Shown here: positions 19,055-27,836 of the stretch, one piece after another
Numbering within the stretch: the first letter of the stretch is position 1
Layout of the letters: each line of letters begins with the position of its first letter
Assembly (NCBI GenBank): GCA_905214425.1
Contig: CAJMLY010000003.1
Location: 123,629 to 187,628 of the forward strand
Length of the DNA: 64,000 nt
Direction: 5' to 3'
Origin: an uncultured bacterium
Lineage (GTDB): Bacteria; Actinomycetota; Coriobacteriia; Coriobacteriales; Coriobacteriaceae
Made by a program: the position numbers and the translations under genes
The notes under the pieces: generated by a model
What the model saw: the letters and a program-made list of their open reading frames with translations, nothing else
Told to the model about the DNA's origin: nothing
The model's database searches: none

Positions 19055-19164
19055 GGCCCCTTGGCCTTTAGTTTGATACAAGTTCCGCACGAGCCGGAAA
19101 GCACTTAATGTGCTTTCCGTGCGAGCAGGACTGTTCGCAGTAGCAAACTAAAGGCCAAGGGGCC
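19055..19164. repeat. Two-layer palindrome B at the same convergent junction
   Basis: Outer arms 19055-19075 and 19144-19164 are a perfect 21-bp match (GGCCCCTTGGCCTTTAGTTTG). The 68-base interior contains AGTTCCGCACGAGCCG and an inner stem GGAAAGCAC with GTGCTTTCC. Compared with element A, two base pairs of this inner stem are changed on both sides, keeping the pairing. Ends 32 bp from the stop of the convergent glycosyltransferase. No other content is seen in 18825-19196. Confidence 0.85.
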
Positions 19165-19196
19165 CAGTCAACCTATCAGCAGCGATTACTCAGCAG

Positions 19197-20228
19197 CTAG
19201 TTGAATTTGAAGATCTTTGAGGCAAGACGGTATAGGCCGAGTGTGGTTTTGTCTCCGGCCCGTCCGCGCAGATTGGTGAAGAACCCGACCACGCCGTAGC
19301 GGGCACGACGATACATGCGCTCGTCGTAGGCCTTCAAATCATTCCACAGCGTCTTTAGGCGCTCGTCGGCGCAATCTTCCTCAGAAAGCTTGGTGAGCAC
19401 CGAGCAGATCGCCATCATCATGGTGAAGTAGCCCATCATGTACGAACGCAGGCGCGACGACTCGACATCGCTGTGCAGGTGGTACGACTCCATCATGATA
19501 CGCGTAACACGGAACTGCTGGTCCAGACGCTTGACCATCGTTGCCTCGTTGACGCTCTGACCTTCGCGACCGATAAAGTAGCGGTAGAGGTCGATGTCGG
19601 CGTAGTACATGGTCTTGCAACGCGGCAGCGGCACGTAGGCGTAGATGTTGTCCACATAGAACGTGTGCGGCGGCATGGGAAGGTTGGACTCGCGCAGCAC
19701 ATCCGTGCGATAGCACAGGCTGTGCATGAGTAGGTTCTGGTCCAGGCGGAAATGACCGATCTGATCCCAGGAAAAGATCTTTTTGCGCGGCAGGGCAAAT
19801 TTGTAGCCAATAGCGGTATGCGTGCCCTCGTAAACCTTCTCGTACACGTAGTTCGAGATAAACAGGTCAACGCGCTGGTCGCGCTCCTCAAAGCCACGCA
19901 GAATCGACAGCATGGTCGAAAGGGCAGCGCCGTCAAGCCAGTCGTCCGAGTCGACAACCTTGTAGTAGGTGCCCTGCGCCTCGCGCAGACCCGAAAGGAC
20001 GGCAATACCGTGACCGCCATTCTCCTGGTGCACCGCGCGGATGATTCCAGGATAACGGGCCTCCCACTCGTCGGCCTTGGCGGCCGTCTCGTCCTTGGAG
20101 CCGTCGTCCACCACGATAATCTCGATATCGGTGGCGTAATTGCTCCCCTCCAAGATGGAGGTGATGCAATGGTCCATGTCCTTGGCGGCGTTATACGAGG
20201 GAATACCGAATGTTATGACTTTATGCAT
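19197..20228 (-). CDS. Family 2 glycosyltransferase
   Basis: 343 residues. GT-A fold inverting glycosyltransferase: EIIVVDDGSKDET near residue 36 and VVDSDDWLD near 95 carry the nucleotide-sugar and DXD-type acidic residues. The start at 20228 (MHKVITFGIPSYN) overlaps the end of glf by eight bases. Being coupled to UDP-galactopyranose mutase suggests a galactofuranosyl or other cell-surface glycan transferase; the acceptor is unknown. The C-terminal 100 residues have no motif I recognise. Convergent with the P1 peptidase across palindromes A and B. Confidence 0.88.
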   Translation of the reverse strand: MHKVITFGIPSYNAAKDMDHCITSILEGSNYATDIEIIVVDDGSKDETAAKADEWEARYPGIIRAVHQENGGHGIAVLSGLREAQGTYYKVVDSDDWLDGAALSTMLSILRGFEERDQRVDLFISNYVYEKVYEGTHTAIGYKFALPRKKIFSWDQIGHFRLDQNLLMHSLCYRTDVLRESNLPMPPHTFYVDNIYAYVPLPRCKTMYYADIDLYRYFIGREGQSVNEATMVKRLDQQFRVTRIMMESYHLHSDVESSRLRSYMMGYFTMMMAICSVLTKLSEEDCADERLKTLWNDLKAYDERMYRRARYGVVGFFTNLRGRAGDKTTLGLYRLASKIFKFN

Positions 20229-21423
20229 GGCAGGCGATAATCTCATCCGAAAGATCGAGGGCGGAATTGGTCACGGCGTCCATATCGTAGTAACGATACT
20301 CGGCCAGACGACCCACCGGGTGGAAGTTCGTCAGGTTCTGGACGCGCTCAAGATAGCGCTCATAGAGCTCACGGTTCTCGGGCTCAAGAATGGCGTAATA
20401 GGGCGTCTCGTCCGAGCCGGGCGTATAGGCCTTGGAGTACTCCTTCATGATGGTGGTCTTGCCGGGCAGGACCTGACCAGTCATGTTCTTGAACTCGGTA
20501 ATGCGCGTGTAGTCCTCGCTCGTGGTGTAGTTGACGGTGCCCACGGGCTGGAACTGATCCATATCGAGCGTCTCGAACTTCATGTCGAGCGTACGGTACG
20601 GCAGGGCGCCCAGGTCGAGGTTGAACAGCTCATCGAGCGGACCGGTATAGACGATCTCGCCGCCATAGACCTTGCCGTCGATCTTGACGGTGGTCTCGTC
20701 AATCTCGAAGAGGTCGCGGGCGTCCACGTCGCAGAACACATCAATCAGATCGTGGTCGAGCATGTGCTCGAACAGTGCGGTATAGCCGTCCTGCGGCATG
20801 CCCTGGAAGGGAGCTTGCGGGAAGTAGCGGTCATCATCGCCCACAAAGACGGGAACGCGGCCGGTGATCGAGGGGTCGATCTGGTCGGGCGTCTGGCCCC
20901 ACTGCTTCATGGTGTAATGCAAAAAGACGTTCTCGTAGACGTAATCGGCGACCTCGGCCAAGTCGGGGTCGTTCTTCTTACGCAGCTCCATAATGGGCAC
21001 CTTGACATCCTTGCCAAAGGTCTCCACGAGCTTCTGATACAGCTCCTCGCCGCGCTCGTCACCAAAGGCGAGCTTGAGACTCGCATGGTTGAAGGGCACG
21101 GGCATAAGGGTACCGTTGATGTTGGCGAGCACCTTGTGCTGATAATCCGTCCACTTGGTAAAGCGCGACAGGAAATTGTGCACGCGCTCGTTAAAGGTGT
21201 GATAGATATGCGGACCGTACTCGTGGATCAGGATTCCGGCCTCGTCAGTGCAGTCATAGGCATTGCCCGCAATGTGGCTACGGCGCTCCAAAACGGCAAC
21301 ACGATAGCCGATGGTCTCGGCAAGACGGCGGGCGCAAACGGCACCGGCATATCCAGCGCCGACGACAATCATGTCGTACGCGCCGGCGTTAAAGCCTTCA
21401 GGCAGGCCTGAGGTAATCTGCAT
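20221..21423 (-). CDS. glf: UDP-galactopyranose mutase
   Basis: 400 residues. Flavoenzyme converting UDP-galactopyranose into UDP-galactofuranose for surface polysaccharide. The Rossmann motif VVGAGYAGAVCARRLAE starts near residue 20, followed by LERRSHIAGNAYD and YGPHIYHTF with the flavin and substrate contacts. An N-terminal extension of about 15 residues precedes the usual start, supported by GGAGTATCG before ATG at 21423. Upstream of and overlapping the glycosyltransferase gene. Confidence 0.95.
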   Translation of the reverse strand: MQITSGLPEGFNAGAYDMIVVGAGYAGAVCARRLAETIGYRVAVLERRSHIAGNAYDCTDEAGILIHEYGPHIYHTFNERVHNFLSRFTKWTDYQHKVLANINGTLMPVPFNHASLKLAFGDERGEELYQKLVETFGKDVKVPIMELRKKNDPDLAEVADYVYENVFLHYTMKQWGQTPDQIDPSITGRVPVFVGDDDRYFPQAPFQGMPQDGYTALFEHMLDHDLIDVFCDVDARDLFEIDETTVKIDGKVYGGEIVYTGPLDELFNLDLGALPYRTLDMKFETLDMDQFQPVGTVNYTTSEDYTRITEFKNMTGQVLPGKTTIMKEYSKAYTPGSDETPYYAILEPENRELYERYLERVQNLTNFHPVGRLAEYRYYDMDAVTNSALDLSDEIIACHA

Positions 21424-21521
21424 CGATACTCCTTGTCAAAAGCCACGGGCTCGTTAGCTGGGCTTTTCTCGAACATTCTTCGAGACATATTTATCAGAGC
21501 GATTATAGCGCTAATGCGTCC

Positions 21522-21601
21522 TATAATGAGCTTGCCACACAAGGAAAGCTCAAGCACCGCGGCGTACATAATTGAAAGGTAAACCCGCTAGCAGCGGGTT
21601 T
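21522..21601 (+). promoter_or_regulatory. pta promoter and leader hairpin
   Basis: A TATAAT hexamer at 21522-21527 without a clear -35, then AAACCCGC (21581-21588) and GCGGGTTT (21594-21601) forming an 8-bp hairpin followed by ATT, 53 bp before the pta start. It has a terminator-like form and may attenuate pta. Confidence 0.45.
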
Positions 21602-21654
21602 ATTCGTGAACAGCCGGGCGCCTGGAGCTTAGCGAAACGCTTGTAAGGAGTAAC

Positions 21655-22635
21655 ATGAGCGATTTCCTTAACCGTATGAAGTCTGCCGCCAAGGCCGACC
21701 TTAAGACGATCGTCCTGCCCGAGGGCGAGGATCCGCGCACCATCGTCGCGGCCACCAAGATCATCGAGGAGGGCCTGGCAAAGATCGTCATCCTGGGCAA
21801 CCCCGACGAGATCAACGTTCCCGGCGCTACCGTCATCGACCCGCGCAACGCCGAGAAGCACGAGGAGTACGCGCAGAAGTTTGCCGAGCTCCGCGCCAAG
21901 AAGGGCGTTACCATCGAGCAGGCTCGCGCCCAGGTGATGGACGCCACCTACTTTGGCACCATGATGGTCAAGATGGGCGACGCCGACGGCCTGGTCTCCG
22001 GCGCCTGCCACTCCACCGCCGACACCCTGCGCCCTGCGCTTCAGATCCTCAAGACCGCCCCGGGCACCAAGCTGGTCTCGGCCTTCTTCGTGATGTGCAC
22101 CGACACCCCGCAGTTCGGCACCGACGGCACGCTGATCTTCGCCGACTGCGGCCTCAACATCAACCCGTCCTCCGACGAGCTCTCCGAGATCGCCATCGCC
22201 TCCGCTCACTCCTGGTCCACCTTCATGGGCAACGTTGAGCCGCACGTGGCCATGCTCTCCTACTCCACCATGGGCTCCGCCGGCGGCGAGGTCGCCAAGA
22301 AGGTCCAAGAGGCCGTGAAGTTCTGCAAGGAGAAGGCTCCCGAGCTCGCCATCGACGGCGACCTGCAGCTCGATGCCGCCATCGTCCCCACCGTCGCCCA
22401 GCTCAAGGCCCCCGGCTCCTCCGTTGCCGGCAAGGCCAACGTGCTCGTGTTCCCCGACCTCGAGGCCGGCAACATCGGCTACAAGCTGGTCCAGCGCTTC
22501 GCCGGCGCCGACGCCTACGGCCCCATCCTGCAGGGCATCGCCAAGCCGGTCAACGACCTTTCGCGCGGCTGCTCTGCCGACGACATCGTGGGTGTCGTGG
22601 CCATCACCGCCGTCCAGGCTCAGATGGCTGAGTAG
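21655..22635 (+). CDS. pta: Phosphate acetyltransferase
   Basis: 326 residues, the short form without the N-terminal regulatory domain. Converts acetyl-CoA and phosphate to acetyl phosphate in acetate fermentation. Motifs: LPEGEDPRTIVAA near residue 22, GLVSGACHSTADTLRPALQ near 107 and YSTMGSAGGEVAKKV near 200. The start has AAGGAG six bases upstream. Its functional partner ackA is not downstream in an operon but on the opposite strand, pointing towards it across palindrome C. Confidence 0.96.
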   Translation: MSDFLNRMKSAAKADLKTIVLPEGEDPRTIVAATKIIEEGLAKIVILGNPDEINVPGATVIDPRNAEKHEEYAQKFAELRAKKGVTIEQARAQVMDATYFGTMMVKMGDADGLVSGACHSTADTLRPALQILKTAPGTKLVSAFFVMCTDTPQFGTDGTLIFADCGLNINPSSDELSEIAIASAHSWSTFMGNVEPHVAMLSYSTMGSAGGEVAKKVQEAVKFCKEKAPELAIDGDLQLDAAIVPTVAQLKAPGSSVAGKANVLVFPDLEAGNIGYKLVQRFAGADAYGPILQGIAKPVNDLSRGCSADDIVGVVAITAVQAQMAE

Positions 22636-22650
22636 CGAACATATCCCCTC

Positions 22651-22777
22651 GGGACCCTACAGGGTAAAGCTCTGAAAACGTCCTCGGACATGTCGGAAGC
22701 CCCCGCTGCGCACTACGTGCGGCGGGGGCTTCCTCCGTCCTGCGGAATATTTTCAGAGCTTTACCCTGTAGGGTCCC
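22651..22777. repeat. Two-layer palindrome C between pta and ackA
   Basis: Outer arms 22651-22678 and 22750-22777 match perfectly over 28 bp (GGGACCCTACAGGGTAAAGC then TCTGAAAA). Inside, GGAAGCCCCCGC (22695-22706) pairs perfectly with GCGGGGGCTTCC (22722-22733). The interior does not resemble that of A or B. It starts 15 bp after the pta stop. The rest of 22636-22983 holds no gene; a short hairpin with AAAAAGGCCTCC and GGAGGCCTTT lies at about 22926-22960 just before the ackA stop and could terminate ackA. Confidence 0.85.
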
Positions 22778-22983
22778 TGCCGTCACGTGGCAGTCAGGGT
22801 ATCTGGAGTGGACGGCGGCTTGGCTACGAGCTGAGGCTGAAGATCTGGATGGCCGGGTGCCGTTGCTGGGAGTGCAGGCGTTACTGGCGATGGTCACTTT
22901 GGGACTGGTATTTCCGCCTGCTAGCAAAAAGGCCTCCGGAGCTGTTGCTTTGGAGGCCTTTCGTTTACTTGCAAATGCGCGCG

Positions 22984-24162
22984 TTAGTTGTTCTTGGTCA
23001 GACGCTCGACGTCGAGGGCGATCATGTATTCCTCGTCGGTGGGGATGACCATGACCGTGACGGCGGAACCGGCAGCGCTGATGACCTGCGGGCCGTTGCC
23101 CACGGCCTCGCGGTTCTTGTTGTTGTCGATGCGTACGCCCAGCCACTCAAAGCAGTCGCAGAAGGCCTTGCGGATCGACCAATCGTTCTCGCCGATGCCG
23201 GCGGTAAAGGTGATGGTGTCCACGCCCGCCATGGAAGCGATCATGGAACCGGCCTGCTGCATGGCCTTGTATGCGAACATATCGAAGGCGAGCAGGCAGC
23301 GCTCGTCGCCCTCGGAGGCGCGCGTGCGGATGTCGCGGGCGTCGTTGGAGATACCCGAGATGGCAAGCAGACCAGACTGCTTGTTCATCATGTCATCGAC
23401 TTCCTGGTAGCTGTAGCCACCCTCGCGCTGGAGGTAGCACACGGTAGCGGGGTCAATGGAACCACAACGGGTGCCCATCATCAGGCCGTCGAGCGGCGTG
23501 AGGCCCATCGTGGTGTCGCGGCACACGCCGTCCTCGATAGCAGCGAGCGAAGCACCGTTACCCAAATGGCACGAAAGCAGACGGTGGCAGCGCGAACCCA
23601 GGATCTCCTTGGCCATCATCCACTCATAGCGGTGGCTCGTGCCGTGGGCGCCGTACTTGCGCACGTGGTACTTGTCGCACACGTCCTTGGGCAGCGCGTA
23701 GGTATAGGCGACCTCGGGCATGGTCATGTGGAACGAGGTGTCGAAGACCGCCACGTTGGGCAGCTCCGGATACTTCTCACGGCAATACTCAATCGCCGCG
23801 GCCTCGCCGTAGTTGTGCAGCGGGGCGAGCGGGGCCACCTCGAGAATCTTGGCCATAACTTCGTCGTCAACAACTGCGGAATCATCGAAGTGCCAGCCGC
23901 CCTGAACGATACGATGACCAATGCCATCAATCGTAAAGTCGGTCTTCTCGAGCTCCTCGAGCACGCGAGCGATAGCAGAGCGATGATCGGGGAAAGGGAC
24001 CTCCTCGGTCTGCTTGGCGCCACCGTTCTCGGAGTGGCCAAAGATGCCCATGTCCGAACCGATACGTTCGCAGTTGCCCTTGGCGAAAACCTCGCGGGTA
24101 TCGGTATCCAAAAGCTGATATTTAAGGCTTGAGCTGCCGGCGTTGACAACAAGTACGTTCAT
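22984..24162 (-). CDS. ackA: Acetate kinase, copy 1
   Basis: 392 residues. Makes ATP from acetyl phosphate. MNVLVVNAGSSSLKYQL is the N-terminal phosphate motif, GIGHRIVQGG carries the active-site arginine, AHGTSHRY the catalytic histidine, SCHLGNGAS and GMTRCGS-like MMGTRCGSIDPA the nucleotide region, and FTAGIGEND the C-terminal glycine motif. The usual Phe before the catalytic histidine is Ala in both copies here. Shares roughly 60 percent of residues with copy 2, which lies just upstream on the same strand, so the duplication is old. AAGGAG precedes the start. Confidence 0.95.
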   Translation of the reverse strand: MNVLVVNAGSSSLKYQLLDTDTREVFAKGNCERIGSDMGIFGHSENGGAKQTEEVPFPDHRSAIARVLEELEKTDFTIDGIGHRIVQGGWHFDDSAVVDDEVMAKILEVAPLAPLHNYGEAAAIEYCREKYPELPNVAVFDTSFHMTMPEVAYTYALPKDVCDKYHVRKYGAHGTSHRYEWMMAKEILGSRCHRLLSCHLGNGASLAAIEDGVCRDTTMGLTPLDGLMMGTRCGSIDPATVCYLQREGGYSYQEVDDMMNKQSGLLAISGISNDARDIRTRASEGDERCLLAFDMFAYKAMQQAGSMIASMAGVDTITFTAGIGENDWSIRKAFCDCFEWLGVRIDNNKNREAVGNGPQVISAAGSAVTVMVIPTDEEYMIALDVERLTKNN

Positions 24163-24275
24163 GAGACTCCTTTGCAGTGCAATACGGTCGACGCAGACCC
24201 CTTAAGGCGGCCGCATTTTAATAAGAAGTTATCATATCTTGATAAATAGCTATCAGCATATCGCCCAACGAGCGC

Positions 24276-24313
24276 AAAAGAGGGGCCGAACGGCGCTCGG
24301 TCGTCCAGCCCCT
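24276..24313 (-). terminator. Terminator after ackA copy 2
   Basis: On the minus strand AGGGGC and GCCCCT close a hairpin with further internal CGACCGAG/CGTTCG pairing, followed by CTTTT. It separates the two ackA genes, and a palindrome TTATCA-TATCT-TGATAA (24229-24245) nearby may serve the ackA copy 1 promoter. Confidence 0.55.
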
Positions 24314-24325
24314 CCCCTCTTGCAA

Positions 24326-25504
24326 TTACTTGCCGTTGACGATGCGCTCGACGTCGGAAGCGATCATGAACTCCTCGTCCGTGGGGATGACGAAAATCTT
24401 GACCTTGGAATCCTTGGCGGACAGGCACCAAGCGCCGTCGCCGCGCAGGGCGTTGCGGGCATGGTCCATCTTGACGCCCATAAAGGCCAGACGGTCGGCC
24501 ACGCCAGCGCGGACAGCCGGAGCGTGCTCGCCGATGCCGGCGGTAAAGACCAGGGTGTCCATACCGCACATGGAAGTAGCCATCTCGGCAGCCTTGGCGG
24601 CAATCTTGTAGACAAACATGTCGAAAGCGAGCTGAGCCTCGGGGTCACCAGCGGCGGCGAGCTCCTCGACGTTGCGGCAGTCATTGGTCTTGCCACCGGT
24701 CACAGCCAAAAGGCCGGACTTCTTGTTCATCATCTCATCGACCTCGTCGAAGGTGTAGCCGCCCTCGCGCTGCAGGTAACACACGGTAGCCGGGTCGATG
24801 GAGCCGCAGCGGGTGCCCATCATGACGCCGTCGAGCGGGGTGAGGCCCATGGTGGTGTCCATGCACTTGCCGTCCTCGATAGCGCACAGGGAAGCGCCGG
24901 AGCCGATATGGCACACGACGACCTTGCGGGCCTCGCCGTTGGTCATCTCGGCGACCTTTTTGGAGATGTAACGGTAGCTGGTGCCGTGGGCGCCGTACTT
25001 ACGGATGTGCAGCTTGTCGCAAACGTCCTTGGGCAGAGCGTAAGTCTTGGCGACCTCGGGCATGTTGAAGTGGAAAGCGGTGTCATAGACCGTGACGTTG
25101 GGCAGGTCGGGATACTGCTCCAGGCAGTACTCGATAACGTTGGCCTCGGGGTTGTTGTGGAGCGGCGCCAGCGGGGCGACCTCGCGGATCTTGGCGAGAA
25201 CGTCCTCGTCGACGAGGGAGGAATCGCCAAAGTACCAACCGCCCTGAACGATGCGATGGCCGATGCCCTCGATCTTGACGCCGTTGGCCTCGAGGTCCTT
25301 CAGGACGACCTCGATGGCGACCTTGTGGTCGGGGAACTCGATGTTCTCGGTCACCTTCTTGGAACCGTTAGCAGCGTGGGTGAAGGTACCGCCGGTAAAG
25401 CAGACGCGCTCGCAGGAGCCCTTTGCGGACACCTTGTGGGACTTGGTATCGATGACCTGATACTTAAGGGTCGAAGATCCCGCGTTGACGACCAGAACGT
25501 TCAT
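24326..25504 (-). CDS. ackA: Acetate (or short-chain acyl) kinase, copy 2
   Basis: 392 residues, same length as copy 1 and full motif set: NAGSSTLKYQV, GIGHRIVQGG, AHGTSYRY, CHIGSGAS, MMGTRCGSIDPA and FTAGIGEH. The second histidine of the HGTSH motif is Tyr here. Differences cluster in the regions 35-60 and 180-200 and the last 80 residues, which could mean a changed acyl preference (propionate or butyrate) or a changed partner; this is not proven. Ribosome site GGGAG before ATG at 25504. Separate transcript from copy 1, judged by the terminator between them. Confidence 0.93.
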   Translation of the reverse strand: MNVLVVNAGSSTLKYQVIDTKSHKVSAKGSCERVCFTGGTFTHAANGSKKVTENIEFPDHKVAIEVVLKDLEANGVKIEGIGHRIVQGGWYFGDSSLVDEDVLAKIREVAPLAPLHNNPEANVIEYCLEQYPDLPNVTVYDTAFHFNMPEVAKTYALPKDVCDKLHIRKYGAHGTSYRYISKKVAEMTNGEARKVVVCHIGSGASLCAIEDGKCMDTTMGLTPLDGVMMGTRCGSIDPATVCYLQREGGYTFDEVDEMMNKKSGLLAVTGGKTNDCRNVEELAAAGDPEAQLAFDMFVYKIAAKAAEMATSMCGMDTLVFTAGIGEHAPAVRAGVADRLAFMGVKMDHARNALRGDGAWCLSAKDSKVKIFVIPTDEEFMIASDVERIVNGK

Positions 25505-25557
25505 GTGTCTCCCTACTAACAGGCGGTGTGGCGCCGCCAGGTTACATACGCTTCAAT

Positions 25558-25591
25558 AATAAACCCAAACGCCCTCGCGCTCGGGTTTATT
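25558..25591 (-). terminator. Terminator after the MFS gene
   Basis: AATAAACCC and GGGTTTATT pair over 9 bp with a CG-rich loop; the minus strand continues TTATT. Also suits the upstream flank of ackA copy 2. Confidence 0.7.
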
Positions 25592-25624
25592 GCGTTGATA
25601 TATAAGTTATCGGTGCCCAAATAC

Positions 25625-26785
25625 TCATGGCCTTTGACTTGTAAGACGAAAGAGCGCGGGGATATACACCAAAGAAGATATCCCGAGCGCTACAAGCAAT
25701 ATGACTCGAATGCCCGCGATGCTGCTCAACGCAGCATTGAACAGATAGAAAAGGATAGCACCCACCGCCACCATCTGGCTTTGGACCGAAATCAGTGAAC
25801 AGCGCATCGAAGAATCGACAGCATTTTGAAAAATTGAGTATTTAATTGGCGCAAATAACGAGTAAGCGACCGTCTGCAGTACATAGAACACGGGCAGCAA
25901 ATAGACCGGAGTAAAGGGAATCAAAAACAGAGCAGTCAGGGAAAGGCGCACGATGCCGCAAATACGCGCAAAACGGCCCTTGTCGACATGAGCAATCACA
26001 CTGGGCACAATAAGCCCCATGGAGGCCGAGGCAAGGAGCTGGACCGCAATGATCACACCCGAAGCGACGGCATTCATTCCGCGACCCGCAAGCAACAGTG
26101 AGAAAAAGTCTTCCAGGGCGACGAAGGCAAATGCCTGAGAACAGTCCATGATGAACGCTGAACGAAGAATTCCGTTACACGCAATAGCGGCACCGATCAT
26201 CTTCGGGCTAATTCCACGTTCAGGTGTCGCCGCAGTGTCCCCTCTTCTCACCTCAGGAATACAGACAACGACAACCAATGTCAGCGCCATTGTGATGATA
26301 TCGACCGAAAGCCCAACGAGATACGCGCCAGCGGACGAAATGAAACCGCCCACGCAAGCGGAGATGGCATAAGAGGCATAGAAAACAAATCGCTCAACGA
26401 CATTAAGTCTTACGAGCTGGTCCCGAGAGACGCTGTCAATGTAAATCGCTTCTATGGATCCGCTCAGACATGCAACGGCATAACCTTTGAGAGCGAACGC
26501 ACCGATTAAAAGCAGAGGGGAACGGACGAGAAGCAGGGCGGCGTAGTATCCAAGCATCCCCACGACGCCAACGAGACCGCTTGTCTTTCGTCCAAACCTA
26601 TCAGCAATATAGCCAGTGGGAACTTCGAGGATGAACTTGCTCACTTGATATGCAATCATCATGCTAGAAATCGCCACTATCGAGAATCCGACGAATTCAA
26701 GGTAAACCGTCAGAAAATACAAAATGGTGCTGAAGTTCGACAGAAAAACGAACGTCATATAAAGCAAAACCGTACGGTTTTTCAT
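25625..26785 (-). CDS. MFS transporter
   Basis: 386 residues, twelve predicted membrane helices. The classical MFS motif after helix 2 is GYIADRFGRKTSG, near residues 55-67, so this is a drug/metabolite exporter-type carrier; substrate unknown. Start at 26785 with GGAGGGCGGAGC upstream. Codon use is clearly more A/T-rich than in the neighbouring genes, shared with the LysR gene behind it. The pair therefore looks acquired together. The LysR gene may control it: it lies 119 bp upstream on the same strand. Confidence 0.85.
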   Translation of the reverse strand: MKNRTVLLYMTFVFLSNFSTILYFLTVYLEFVGFSIVAISSMMIAYQVSKFILEVPTGYIADRFGRKTSGLVGVVGMLGYYAALLLVRSPLLLIGAFALKGYAVACLSGSIEAIYIDSVSRDQLVRLNVVERFVFYASYAISACVGGFISSAGAYLVGLSVDIITMALTLVVVVCIPEVRRGDTAATPERGISPKMIGAAIACNGILRSAFIMDCSQAFAFVALEDFFSLLLAGRGMNAVASGVIIAVQLLASASMGLIVPSVIAHVDKGRFARICGIVRLSLTALFLIPFTPVYLLPVFYVLQTVAYSLFAPIKYSIFQNAVDSSMRCSLISVQSQMVAVGAILFYLFNAALSSIAGIRVILLVALGISSLVYIPALFRLTSQRP

Positions 26786-26904
26786 GCTCCGCCCTCCAAG
26801 AGTCAACAATCTGAATCGGAATCTTGGAAAAGCATGAGGGCAAAGCCGTCAGTCATGTGTTACAAGGCGTCAACATTCACTTGACAACACGAGGCCAAAT
26901 GGCC

Positions 26905-27795
26905 TCACGAAGCAAGATGACGCAATAGGTGAAGAAATACCGTCTGGTGTCGATCGGTCCAGGCATTTTGTCGATAGCAAAAGTAGATGGGCAAGGCTAC
27001 GTCATGCGAGCCTTCAATAGAGCACTCGCTCACTTCCAATCCATCTGATGCGAGAGAAGAGCCAGAAAAACTCAATATCAATCCCCCGGCTTGAAGAAAC
27101 TCAGCCTGCGCCCTGCTTCCGTATTCGACATCGCGAAAGCGGAAATTAACCAGCTGAGCTTCGGGACATTGATTGATTGCATTGAGACAGGGTGACAAAT
27201 TAATGGGAACAGCGAGCCTGCCGCCCAGTAACTCACGAATGGTCATAGCGTCAACAGATTGATGACCAGCTGGGCATGAAAGAACCCTGAGCTCCTTTTC
27301 ACCCATATATTTTGAAGAAAGGACGCTGTCCCGTGGTTCCTCAAACGAGATAGCCGCGTCCGAAATTCCAAGTATAAGTGATTCAAAGCATGTTGCCGTT
27401 GGCTGATGCCACACATCAAGATGAATCTGAGGGTGCGAGCTTTCAAACGAGTCATACCAGTTTTCGGAAAAAAGGAGCCCCCGCCCGTGAAGACAGGGGG
27501 CGTAAAGACGGAAATGGCCGTCGGGCGAAACGCCGCCGTTCCCCGATTGAGCGTACTTTTTGAAATCGTCGACTTGCGCCAGGATCACGCGTGCACGACG
27601 CGCAAATTCTCTGCCCGCCGGAGACAAAACAGCCTCCCCCGCCGATCGGTCGAGCAAAACAATCTGATACTCAGATTCCAACTTTTTTATTGCCGACGAA
27701 ACGGCCTGCGGACTCACGTGAACGGCGCGAGCTGCTTTGCGCACGCCGCCATAGTTCGCTACAGCTTGAAGGTATTCGAGTTGAGAAAGCTGCAT
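26905..27795 (-). CDS. LysR-family transcriptional regulator
   Basis: 296 residues. N-terminal winged HTH (residues 1-65; AVANYGGVRKAARAVHVSPQAVSSAIKKLE) followed by a type-2 periplasmic-binding-like effector domain (about 90-290). GGAG lies eight bases before the ATG. It shares strand and lowered G+C with the MFS gene downstream, a common regulator-transporter pairing. The inducer is unknown. Confidence 0.9.
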   Translation of the reverse strand: MQLSQLEYLQAVANYGGVRKAARAVHVSPQAVSSAIKKLESEYQIVLLDRSAGEAVLSPAGREFARRARVILAQVDDFKKYAQSGNGGVSPDGHFRLYAPCLHGRGLLFSENWYDSFESSHPQIHLDVWHQPTATCFESLILGISDAAISFEEPRDSVLSSKYMGEKELRVLSCPAGHQSVDAMTIRELLGGRLAVPINLSPCLNAINQCPEAQLVNFRFRDVEYGSRAQAEFLQAGGLILSFSGSSLASDGLEVSECSIEGSHDVALPIYFCYRQNAWTDRHQTVFLHLLRHLAS

Positions 27796-27836
27796 AGATT
27801 ACTCCAAAGGCAGCCAAGTCGACGGCCTACGCGCCC

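Noticed and set aside
18837..19164. Simple bidirectional terminators
   Set aside because: Termination may be one effect, but the shared core, the paired base changes and stems of 21-29 bp exceed what a terminator needs, so they are reported as a separate class.
22690..24132. A 480-codon plus-strand frame running from palindrome C across ackA
   Set aside because: It begins inside the palindrome and continues as the antisense of ackA, without ribosome site or motif.
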